A stretch of DNA of 5,410 nucleotides from the NCBI GenBank assembly GCA_021731205.1, contig JAKFXV010000340.1:1-5410 (forward strand), in the 5' to 3' direction. This stretch comes from Nocardioides sp. (GTDB taxonomy: Bacteria; Actinomycetota; Actinomycetes; Propionibacteriales; Nocardioidaceae). Position 1 is the first letter of the stretch. Each line of letters opens with the position of its first letter. The notes beneath the pieces are model-generated. The model saw nothing but the letters and a program-made list of their open reading frames with translations, searched no databases and was not told the origin of the DNA. A program made the position numbers and the translations under genes. Below are positions 1 to 5,410 of this stretch, piece after piece.

Positions 1-2
1 GC

Positions 3-725
3 TTCGACCTCGGGGAGGCGGCGTACTCCGAGACTGTGCCGGCAGGACAGGTCGCCGCAACCGACCCGGAGGCCGGTTCTCGGATCATCGATGGCGGCAC
101 GGTCACGGTCAGCATGTCGCTGGGCAAGGAGCGTTATGAGGTGCCGCGGTTGCGCGGCAAGACCGAGGATCAGGCTCAGGACGCGATCGCGGCAACCAAG
201 CTGGTGGTGGGCACATCGAGCGAGGTCTACGACGAGAAGGTGCCACTCGGCAACGTGATCTCGACCGACCCGCCGGCCGGCACCAGCCTCAAGCCCGACT
301 CCGTGGTCGATCTCGTGATCAGCAAGGGCAAGCGCCCGATCGAGGTCAAGGACTGGACCGGGCGCGACGCGCAGAAGGCGCTGGCCTGGCTGGAGAAGAA
401 GAAGCTGGAGGCGGCCACGACGGCGGACTTCTCCGACTCCGTCGCCGAAGGGCGCGTGATCAGCCAGACGCCGTCGACCGGTTCGGTGTTCGCGGGCGAT
501 CGGGTCGGGCTAGTGATCTCGAAGGGGCCCGAGCTGGTCGTCGTACCGTACGGGCTGAAAGCCAGCGGGGTCGCCGATGCCACGCGTGACCTCAAGGCGC
601 TCGGGTTCAAGGTGGTCGTGCGCGAGTCGTCGGGATATCTCGGCCTGGGCTATGTCTTCTCCGTCGACCCCGGCGAGGGCACCGCGCTCCCCGTGGGCAG
701 CACGGTGACGTTGTATCTGGTCTGA
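3..725 (+). CDS. PASTA-domain Ser/Thr protein kinase, C-terminal part (5' truncated by window edge)
   Basis: The frame is already open at base 3 and stops with TGA at 723-725, giving 240 visible residues; the internal GTG at 36 is not a real start. The visible part is a row of PASTA repeats: a partial one (residues 1-42), then about 43-109, 110-175 and 176-240. Each carries the family pattern G-x-V near a P-x-x-G turn, then a V-x-L strand; two end in ISKG. PASTA repeats form the extracellular, muropeptide- or lipid II-sensing half of membrane Ser/Thr kinases of the PknB/StkP type, which tune cell-wall growth and division. The kinase domain and membrane helix would lie left of the window. A PknL-type kinase is plausible because pknL lies near aroG in mycobacteria, but the fragment cannot separate PknL from PknB. 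A PASTA-containing penicillin-binding protein is a less likely alternative. Confidence 0.88.
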   Translation, partial: FDLGEAAYSETVPAGQVAATDPEAGSRIIDGGTVTVSMSLGKERYEVPRLRGKTEDQAQDAIAATKLVVGTSSEVYDEKVPLGNVISTDPPAGTSLKPDSVVDLVISKGKRPIEVKDWTGRDAQKALAWLEKKKLEAATTADFSDSVAEGRVISQTPSTGSVFAGDRVGLVISKGPELVVVPYGLKASGVADATRDLKALGFKVVVRESSGYLGLGYVFSVDPGEGTALPVGSTVTLYLV

Positions 726-732
726 TCTGTTC

Positions 733-1629
733 GTGACCGCCGCCCCACCCTCTCGTCGTACGGCGCTGCTCGCGACGTGCGCGCTGCTGGGCGTCACCGC
801 CGCCTGGGGTTCGACGTTCTTCTTGATCAAGGACCTGCTCGATCGGGTGCCGACGCTGGACTTCCTGGCCGTGCGGTTCTTGATGGCGGGGGTGGCGCTG
901 ATCATCGTCGCGCCGCGTGCGCTCGGTCGGTTGTCCGCGGAGTCGCGTCGCCATGCGGCGGTGCTGGGCGGTGTCTACGGGCTGGGCCAGATCCTGCAGA
1001 CGACCGGGCTCGAGACCACCTCGGCCAGCGTGGCGGGGTTCATCACCGGGATGTACGTCGTCGCGACACCCGTGATCGCTGCTGTGTTGCTGCGGCATCG
1101 GATCACGGCGCTGACCTGGGGCGCGGTCGCGCTAGCGACCGCCGGGCTCGGCGTACTCACGCTGCAGGGGTTCGCCATCGGCTACGGCGAGGCGCTCACC
1201 CTGGTCGCGGCGATGCTCTATGCGTTGCACATCGTGGGGTTGGGGGCGTGGTCGCGACCCGGTGAGGCGCTCGGGATGTCGATCGTCCAGGTGCTGGTGA
1301 TCTCGGCCTTGTGCTTCGTCGCCACGGCCCCGGGTGGCGTCGTACTCCCCCAGACCGGGGCCGACTGGTCCTCGGTGATCTATATGGCGCTGATCGCCGG
1401 CGCGCTCGGCATGCTCGGCCAGACCTGGGCGCAGGCCCACCTGCCACCCACGCGCAGCGCGATCATCATGAGCACCGAACCGGTCTTCGCAGCCCTGTTC
1501 GCCGTGGCCCTCGGCGGCGAGAACTTCACCCTCCGGATGGCCCTCGGCGGCCTGATGGTCCTCGCCGCGATGATCATCGTCGAGCTAAAACCCGGCCAAG
1601 TCCCCGAGGTCCAACACATCGCCGGCTGA
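733..1629 (+). CDS. DMT superfamily (EamA) transporter
   Basis: This 298-residue integral membrane protein has the two-fold EamA repeat of the drug/metabolite transporter superfamily: first half about residues 12-145, second about 152-285, together enough for ten helices. Recognisable features are the WGSTFF segment (25-30) in helix 1, the TTGLETTSASVAGFITGMY stretch (90-108) with the following ATPV in the first repeat, and the matching TRSAIIMSTEPVFAALFAV stretch (240-258) in the second. Family members move amino acids, nucleosides or other small metabolites; the substrate cannot be read from sequence. The GTG start at 733 lies 7 nt after the kinase stop and I see no good Shine-Dalgarno, so translation is probably coupled to the kinase gene. 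The first helix begins a few residues after a short basic N-terminus (SRR), which fits this start. Confidence 0.9.
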   Translation: MTAAPPSRRTALLATCALLGVTAAWGSTFFLIKDLLDRVPTLDFLAVRFLMAGVALIIVAPRALGRLSAESRRHAAVLGGVYGLGQILQTTGLETTSASVAGFITGMYVVATPVIAAVLLRHRITALTWGAVALATAGLGVLTLQGFAIGYGEALTLVAAMLYALHIVGLGAWSRPGEALGMSIVQVLVISALCFVATAPGGVVLPQTGADWSSVIYMALIAGALGMLGQTWAQAHLPPTRSAIIMSTEPVFAALFAVALGGENFTLRMALGGLMVLAAMIIVELKPGQVPEVQHIAG

Positions 1630-1712
1630 TTGCCAGGCCGCAGTCGCACCTCGACCCGTCAATCACCCGTCGACACGCCGCACATGTGGCCACATCAGTG
1701 ACGGGTCGGCGG
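1630..1712. terminator. Convergent intergenic gap with nested inverted repeats; candidate bidirectional terminator
   Basis: The permease (+) and the threonine aldolase (-) end facing each other across 83 nt. A 10-bp perfect inverted repeat pairs cgacccgtca (1652-1661) with tgacgggtcg (1699-1708) across a 37-nt loop. Inside the loop is a perfect 12-bp palindrome, atgtggccacat (1684-1695), overlapping an 8-bp palindrome, cacatgtg (1681-1688). A second copy of acccgtc (1665-1671, after 1654-1660) could pair with the same right arm. There is no T-tract on either strand, so this is not a classical intrinsic terminator, though U-less hairpins are common between convergent actinobacterial genes. An operator is the other reading of the palindrome, but no promoter faces it. 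Confidence 0.4.
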
Positions 1713-2723
1713 TTAGTCGGGGATCTTGGCGAGAAGGGCGGCGGCGCGTTGGGCGTCGGCAAGGGTGATGTCGAGGTGGGTGACCAGGCGCACGGTGGTG
1801 GGGCCGACTGTGGCGACGCGGACGCCGGCCGCGCGGGCGGCTGCGACGAAGGGGCTCGCGTCGGCTCGCTCCACCACCACGATGTTGGTGTCGACGGTCG
1901 ACGGATCAACACCGCACGCCTCGGCGAGCAGGCGGGCGTTGGCGTGGTCGTCGGCGAGGCGTTCCATGTGGTGGTCGAGGGCATACAGCCCGGCCGCCGC
2001 CAAAATGCCGACCTGACGCATGCCTCCACCCATCCGCTTGCGCCAGACCCGCGCTTCCGCGATCACGTCCGACGAACCGAGCACTGCCGAGCCCACCGGC
2101 GCACCCAAACCCTTGGACAGGCAGACAGCCATCGTGTCGGCGATCGCGCCGTACGTCGCCAGCGGCGTGCCGGTGGCCACGTGGGCATTCCAGATCCGGG
2201 CCCCGTCGAGGTGGATGCCGACGCCGTTGGCGTCCGCAAAGTTCCGCAGCCGTTGGAGTTCGGAAAGACCAAGGACCGCGCCGCCCGCGAAGTTGTGGGT
2301 GTTCTCGACGGAGATCGCTCGGGTGGGCACGAAGAACGGACCCATGTCCGGCGCGAACATCCGCTCGATCGCGGCTTGGTCGAGGGCGCCGGCCCAGGTG
2401 CGCATCGTGATCCCGGTGTACGCCGCATGGGCGCCGAGCTCGGCCCGCGCGATATGGGCGCTGTCCGAACACAACACCTCCTGCCCCAGACCGACCAGCG
2501 CCCTGACCGCGAGCAGGTTGGCCATCGACCCCGTGGGAGTGAACAGCGCAGCCGCGTGCCCGAACAGCCCGGCGAGTCGTTCCTCGAGCGCCCGGACCGT
2601 CGGGTCCTCCGAATAGACGTCGTCGCCGACCTCGGCCGCGGCCATCGCCGCACGCATCCCGGCCGTCGGTTTGCTCAGGGTGTCGCTGCGCAGGTCCACC
2701 AGGGCGGCGGCCGCAGGACTCAT
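1713..2723 (-). CDS. ltaE: Low-specificity L-threonine aldolase (PLP-dependent)
   Basis: This 336-residue, full-length member of the beta-eliminating lyase/threonine aldolase family (fold type I PLP enzymes) cleaves L-threonine or L-allo-threonine to glycine and acetaldehyde, and can act on other beta-hydroxy amino acids, in the cytoplasm. Signature blocks appear in order: DLRSDTLSKPT (10-20), GDDVYSEDPTV (33-43), TGSMAN in the cofactor-phosphate region (64-69), SDSAHI (86-91), ENTHN (140-144), HLDGARIWNA (171-180) with the cofactor-binding Asp173 and nearby Arg176, and LSKGLGAPVGS (202-212), where Lys204 is the expected Schiff-base lysine. RMGGGMRQVG (230-239) is also typical. The ATG overlaps the aroG stop as ATGA; only a weak AAGG lies just upstream, so it is probably read by translational coupling. 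The TAA stop is at 1713-1715. The exact substrate stereopreference cannot be told from sequence. Confidence 0.94.
   Translation of the reverse strand: MSPAAAALVDLRSDTLSKPTAGMRAAMAAAEVGDDVYSEDPTVRALEERLAGLFGHAAALFTPTGSMANLLAVRALVGLGQEVLCSDSAHIARAELGAHAAYTGITMRTWAGALDQAAIERMFAPDMGPFFVPTRAISVENTHNFAGGAVLGLSELQRLRNFADANGVGIHLDGARIWNAHVATGTPLATYGAIADTMAVCLSKGLGAPVGSAVLGSSDVIAEARVWRKRMGGGMRQVGILAAAGLYALDHHMERLADDHANARLLAEACGVDPSTVDTNIVVVERADASPFVAAARAAGVRVATVGPTTVRLVTHLDITLADAQRAAALLAKIPD
2720..2723 (-). other. ATGA stop/start overlap coupling aroG to ltaE
   Basis: Read on the minus strand, ATG (2723-2721) starts ltaE and TGA (2722-2720) ends aroG, sharing two bases in a 4-nt overlap. This arrangement usually allows a terminating ribosome to restart, so the two genes should be co-transcribed and made in linked amounts. 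Both proteins show strong family motifs close to this junction (VAEMLRKA at the AroG end; DLRSDT near the aldolase start), so the overlap is real and not a mis-called start. Confidence 0.9.
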
Positions 2724-4060
2724 GCCTTGCGCAGCATCTCGGCGACGAGGAAGGCAAGTTCCAGCGACTGCACCCGGTTCAGCCGCGGGTCGCAGACCGA
2801 CTCGTAGCGGTCGGCCAGGTCGACCTCGAGCAGCTCCTCACCGCCACCGACACACTCGGTGACGTCGTCGCCGGTCAGCTCGATGTGCACGCCGCCCGGC
2901 CAGGTGCCGACCGCGCGATGCACGTCGAAGAACCCCTGCACCTCGTCGATCACGTCGTCGAAGGCCCGCGTCTTGTAGCCCGACGCCGTCTCGAAGGTGT
3001 TGCCGTGCATCGGATCGCACACCCAGCCCACGGCCACCCCGGCAGCTGTGACCTTCTCCAGCAGTTCGGGCAGTCCGTCACGGATCTTCTGGGCACCGAA
3101 GCGGGTGATGAACGTCAACCGGCCCGGCTCGTTGTCGGGGTTCAGCCGCGCGGCGAGGGAGAGCGCGTCGTCGGCCGTTGCGCTCGGCCCCAACTTGACC
3201 CCGATCGGGTTGCGGATCCGGCTCAGCAGCTCCACATGGGCGCCGTCGAGCTGGCGGGTGCGTTCGCCGATCCACAAGAAGTGGCCCGAGACGTCGTAGG
3301 GCAACTGGGTGCGGTGGTCGATCCGCGTCATCGCGTGTTCGTACTCCAAGACCAGGGCCTCATGGCTGGCGTGGAAGTCGACCCGGTGGAACTCGTCGGG
3401 ATCCGCGCCGATGGCGGTCATGAACGTCAGCGCCCGATCGATCTCGCGGGCCAACAACTCGTACCGCTGCCCGACCGGCGAGTTCTTGACGAAGTCGGTG
3501 TTCCAGGCGTGCACCTGACGCAGGTCCGCGTAGCCACCCGTGACGAAGGCGCGGACCAGGTTCAGCGTGGAGGTTGAGGAGTGATAGGTCTCCAGCAGCC
3601 GCAGCGGATCGGGCTCACGCGCCTCGGCGGTGAAGTCGAAACCGTTCACCGCATCTCCGCGGTACGCCGGCAACGTGACGCCGCCGCGCGTCTCCAGGTC
3701 GGAGGACCTCGGCTTGGCGTACTGGCCGGCGAGCCGACCCAGCTTCACCACGGGGACCGAAGCGGCGTAGGTCAACACGACGGCCATCTGGAGCAGCACC
3801 CGCAGCTTGTTGCGCACGTTGTCAGCGGTGGCCTCGGCGAATGTCTCGGCGCAGTCGCCCCCCTGCAGGAGGAAGGCCTCACCGCGCGCGACGGCCGCCA
3901 ACTTGGCTCGCAGATCGTCGCACTCGCCGGCGAACACCAAGGGCGGCATCGCACGCAGGCGACTGACCACGGCGTCGACCGCGGCCGGGTCGGCGTAGGT
4001 CGGCTGCTGGCCCGCCCCGCGGGCGTGCAGCTCGGCCAGATCGGGGATTGCGGCGCTCAC
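2720..4060 (-). CDS. aroG: Class II 3-deoxy-7-phosphoheptulonate (DAHP) synthase
   Basis: The enzyme condenses phosphoenolpyruvate with erythrose 4-phosphate to DAHP, the first step of the shikimate pathway (called aroG in mycobacteria, aroH in some other actinobacteria). From the GTG at 4060 it is 446 residues. Class II blocks are intact: LLQGGDCAETF (64-74), GRLAGQYAKPRS (108-119), SHEALVLEYE (232-241), WIGERTRQLDGAH (263-275), VKLGP (288-292), CDPMHGNT (348-355), HIELTGDDVTEC (392-403) and CDPRLN (423-428). Cys70, His352, Glu394 and Asp424 match the M. tuberculosis metal ligands as I recall them, at a constant offset of 17, and Arg109, Lys289 and Arg320 match PEP-site residues, so the core is collinear with no deletion. 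The start is uncertain: an in-frame ATG at 4108 with AAAGGA 4 nt upstream would give 462 residues, but the added 16 codons are poor in third-position G/C and look noncoding. First gene of an operon with ltaE. Confidence 0.95.
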   Translation of the reverse strand: MSAAIPDLAELHARGAGQQPTYADPAAVDAVVSRLRAMPPLVFAGECDDLRAKLAAVARGEAFLLQGGDCAETFAEATADNVRNKLRVLLQMAVVLTYAASVPVVKLGRLAGQYAKPRSSDLETRGGVTLPAYRGDAVNGFDFTAEAREPDPLRLLETYHSSTSTLNLVRAFVTGGYADLRQVHAWNTDFVKNSPVGQRYELLAREIDRALTFMTAIGADPDEFHRVDFHASHEALVLEYEHAMTRIDHRTQLPYDVSGHFLWIGERTRQLDGAHVELLSRIRNPIGVKLGPSATADDALSLAARLNPDNEPGRLTFITRFGAQKIRDGLPELLEKVTAAGVAVGWVCDPMHGNTFETASGYKTRAFDDVIDEVQGFFDVHRAVGTWPGGVHIELTGDDVTECVGGGEELLEVDLADRYESVCDPRLNRVQSLELAFLVAEMLRKA

Positions 4061-4066
4061 CGAACA

Positions 4067-4072
4067 AGGGTA
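4067..4072 (-). promoter_or_regulatory. Candidate -10 element for leaderless aroG transcript
   Basis: On the minus strand TACCCT matches the TANNNT -10 pattern and ends 6 nt before the GTG at 4060, so transcription would begin at or next to the start codon. That is the arrangement of leaderless mRNAs, which are common in actinobacteria, and it would explain the absence of a Shine-Dalgarno before this GTG. No good -35 box is seen 16-18 nt upstream, so this rests on one short match. Confidence 0.3.
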
Positions 4073-4159
4073 ACGGGGACCAGCCCACCACGGTGATTCG
4101 CGTGACATCGGGTCCTTTACTTTGCAAGGATGCCGAGCAAGGGGAAAGCACACTTCAAT

Positions 4160-4165
4160 AAGGGA
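4160..4165 (+). promoter_or_regulatory. Ribosome binding site of the adhesin gene
   Basis: AAGGGA lies 5 nt before the ATG at 4171, a normal Shine-Dalgarno spacing. With the signal peptide that follows directly, it fixes this start over the downstream ATG at codon 15. Confidence 0.7.
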
Positions 4166-4170
4166 CACTC

Positions 4171-4263
4171 ATGTCTTTGAGTCGACATGCCCGCCGCTAT
4201 GCGGTGCGCATCATGCTGGCAACCGCATTACTGGCTCTCGGATTGCAACCGGCCGCTTTGGCC
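4171..4263 (+). other. Sec signal peptide of the adhesin
   Basis: Codons 1-31 encode a basic n-region with five Arg and one His in the first 13 residues, a hydrophobic core at about 14-25 and a small-residue A-L-A motif at 29-31, predicting cleavage before Ala32. There is no lipobox cysteine and no strict twin-arginine motif (RRY is not followed by the expected F-L-K), so Sec export is the best reading. Confidence 0.75.
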
Positions 4264-5410
4264 GCAGGGGGGGTGGACGCAGCCGGCGTCCCGGCTGAGC
4301 AATCCGCTCAGCCCGCAGGCGAAACGTCCTCCACCACACCGGACACGTCCGTCGGCGCAGATCCAGCGCCCGTGGAGGTGGCCGGTGCCGTCGCGCCCGG
4401 CCCAAACGTCGTTGGCCCAGAACCGACTGGCCCAGAACCGACTGGCCCAGAACCGACCGACTCAGAACCGACCGCCCCAGGCGAAGCGCCCGCCCCAGCA
4501 CCAGCCGGTGGCGCTGGCTCGTCAGCCGACGAGTCGGGCGCCACGGGCGAGTCGACTAAACAGGCCGCCAAGCTCAGCCCCGGTTGCACACCTCGCGACC
4601 GAAGTTCGGCAGTCACGGATGTGACGATCTCCGACAACGTGGTCGAACCGACCGACGTGATCAGCGTGAACTTCTCCGGGCTGCTCCCCGATGGCGGGTG
4701 CGAGGGCGACTTCGTGCGGGTCGGGATCCCCGCCGAGCTCGCCGGACTCGCCGGCACCTTCCCGGTCAAGGCCCCGGACGGTTCGGTGATCGGGACGATG
4801 GTCGTCAGCGGCGGCGCCGCCGTGATGACCTTCAACGACTACGTCGAGAGCCACGTCCACGTCACCTTCCGTGGACGACTGGAGGTGCGGGTGCGACTGA
4901 GCGTCGAGCCCGACACCGAGTACGACCTCGAGTGGCACGCCGGCAGTGAAGTGTTCGTCACCCCCGTGACCACCGTGCCCTGCCCCAACTGCGGCCCCGA
5001 CGACATCAAGGTCCGCAAGTTCGCGGAGTACAACCAGGGACCGCCCCCCTACATCCGCTTCGCCATCTCCACCGTCGCCACCCAAAGCGCCGGTGAGTCG
5101 ATCGTGATCACCGACTCGGTCGGTGGAGGGCATGAACTCAACTGCTCCGCCATCGCCATGCTGATGGGCAACTCCGTGGATGCCTGGGGCCGGATCCAGT
5201 TCGACAACCCCTGGAACGCGTTCAGCATCGACTCGTGCACCGCGACCGACCTCCGGGTCAGCCTCACCTCGACCGCGGCAGGTCAGTACTTCCGGCTCCT
5301 GGGACGGTCGACCCCCACCACGGCACAGGACTCCTACAGCGACTCCGCCACCGTCACGCAGTCCGGCGAGACCACCGCGGTCAACGCCCATGCCGAGCTG
5401 GCCGACGGTG
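4171..5410 (+). CDS. Secreted MSCRAMM-like surface adhesin with Ig-fold domains (3' truncated by window edge)
   Basis: The frame starts at ATG 4171 and stays open for 413 codons to the right edge. Residues 1-31 form a signal peptide: basic n-region (SRHARRYAVR), hydrophobic core (IMLATALLALGL) and an ALA cleavage site (29-31). Residues 32-140 are a disordered Ala/Pro/Glu/Thr stalk containing GPEPT repeats. An Ig-like domain follows (about 145-268) with VTDVTISDN, LLPDGG, the pattern G-(T/D)-F-x-V-x-x-P-D-G-S-V, and TFNDYVESH (220-228), close to the TYTFTDYVD signature of the N2 domain of Gram-positive MSCRAMM adhesins. After a CPNC hinge (271-274) comes a second beta-rich domain (275 to about 409) with YIRFAIS, ITDSVGGG and a closing SDSATVT strand, like the collagen-binding/N3 fold. 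It is probably a wall-anchored adhesin; the anchor (LPXTG or similar) would lie beyond the window. Ligand unknown. This is a standalone call from weak family motifs, not close homology. Confidence 0.8.
   Translation, partial: MSLSRHARRYAVRIMLATALLALGLQPAALAAGGVDAAGVPAEQSAQPAGETSSTTPDTSVGADPAPVEVAGAVAPGPNVVGPEPTGPEPTGPEPTDSEPTAPGEAPAPAPAGGAGSSADESGATGESTKQAAKLSPGCTPRDRSSAVTDVTISDNVVEPTDVISVNFSGLLPDGGCEGDFVRVGIPAELAGLAGTFPVKAPDGSVIGTMVVSGGAAVMTFNDYVESHVHVTFRGRLEVRVRLSVEPDTEYDLEWHAGSEVFVTPVTTVPCPNCGPDDIKVRKFAEYNQGPPPYIRFAISTVATQSAGESIVITDSVGGGHELNCSAIAMLMGNSVDAWGRIQFDNPWNAFSIDSCTATDLRVSLTSTAAGQYFRLLGRSTPTTAQDSYSDSATVTQSGETTAVNAHAELADG
4414..4473 (+). repeat. Four 15-bp tandem units in the adhesin stalk
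   Basis: The unit ggcccagaaccgact occurs at 4414-4428 and 4429-4443, then with one change at 4444-4458 (last base c) and with more change at 4459-4473 (gactcagaaccgacc). The period is a whole number of codons (five), so each unit encodes GPEPT (residues 82-96, three times) or DSEPT (97-101). Copy-number slippage would lengthen or shorten the stalk without breaking the frame. Confidence 0.92.

Larger units (their letters stand above)
4061..4170. other. Divergent intergenic region between aroG and the adhesin gene
   Basis: These 110 nt separate two genes transcribed away from each other and must hold promoters for both. Rightward, TACTTT at 4118-4123 fits the actinobacterial -10 pattern TANNNT and would give a leader of about 40 nt ending in a good ribosome binding site; no convincing -35 is visible. 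Leftward, the aroG candidate is listed separately. The region is visibly less GC-rich than the flanking genes. A short direct repeat gcaagg (4124-4129 and 4137-4142) follows the rightward -10 candidate. I see no riboswitch, attenuator leader peptide with Trp/Phe/Tyr run, or clear operator. Confidence 0.5.

Noticed and set aside
1684..1695. The 12-bp palindrome as a mobile-element end or attachment site
   Set aside because: No integrase, transposase, tRNA gene or second copy is seen in the window; it sits between two convergent gene ends where a terminator-like role is simpler.
1311..2807. A 498-codon plus-strand open frame running across the permease end and antisense to the whole threonine aldolase gene
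   Set aside because: It is Arg/Gly/His/Asp-rich with no family motif, and it is the shadow of two genes whose proteins carry intact, ordered signatures. Long antisense frames are expected at this GC content.
2885..3577. A 230-codon plus-strand frame antisense to DAHP synthase
   Set aside because: It has no start signal or recognisable motif, and it lies opposite the active-site blocks of a fully collinear class II DAHP synthase.
4109..4168. Extension of DAHP synthase to the ATG at 4168 (482 residues)
   Set aside because: It would run through the whole divergent promoter region to within 2 nt of the adhesin start, lacks a ribosome binding site and has noncoding-like codon use.
4187..4624. 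A plus-strand 145-codon frame with repeated LAQNR/TQNR units
   Set aside because: This is the 15-bp repeat read one frame off. The ATG 4171 frame has the Shine-Dalgarno and export signal and remains open far beyond 4624.
4522..5391. A 289-codon minus-strand open frame opposite the adhesin
   Set aside because: Composition is Gly/Val/Asp/His-rich and featureless, while the plus-strand frame has a ribosome binding site, signal peptide, repeat in phase with codons and recognisable Ig domains.

Overview
The window is a high-GC stretch (by eye roughly two-thirds G+C, with strong G/C preference at third codon positions) that reads as an actinobacterial chromosome. A PASTA-repeat Ser/Thr kinase, a class II (plant/mycobacterial-type) DAHP synthase, and long spurious open frames in almost every phase all point that way. 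Propionibacteriales or a near relative is my best guess. That is inference from gene content and resemblance, not a database result.

Layout from left to right: (1) the 3' end of a PASTA-domain Ser/Thr protein kinase (+), cut by the left edge so that only about 3.6 extracellular PASTA repeats remain; (2) 7 nt later, a DMT/EamA-family permease (+), probably in the same transcript; (3) an 83-nt convergent gap (1630-1712) holding nested inverted repeats, a candidate two-way terminator; (4) a low-specificity L-threonine aldolase (-); (5) a class II 3-deoxy-7-phosphoheptulonate synthase (-), whose stop codon overlaps the aldolase start as ATGA, so transcription runs aroG then ltaE; (6) a 110-nt divergent intergenic region (4061-4170) with start-site and promoter candidates for both directions; (7) the first 413 codons of a large secreted surface protein (+), open to the right edge. 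This last gene has a signal peptide, a Pro/Glu/Thr-rich stalk with a 15-bp tandem repeat, and two Ig-like domains resembling the N2-N3 ligand-binding pair of MSCRAMM-type adhesins.

Functionally, the kinase fragment would sense cell-wall muropeptides, the permease would export or import a small metabolite, and the aroG-ltaE pair belongs to amino-acid metabolism (entry to the shikimate pathway; threonine/glycine interconversion). The adhesin is the accessory-looking gene and the most interesting object here. I see no RNA gene, CRISPR array, insertion sequence or phage remnant. The rest is ordinary core genome; I found no convincing multi-gene novel system.
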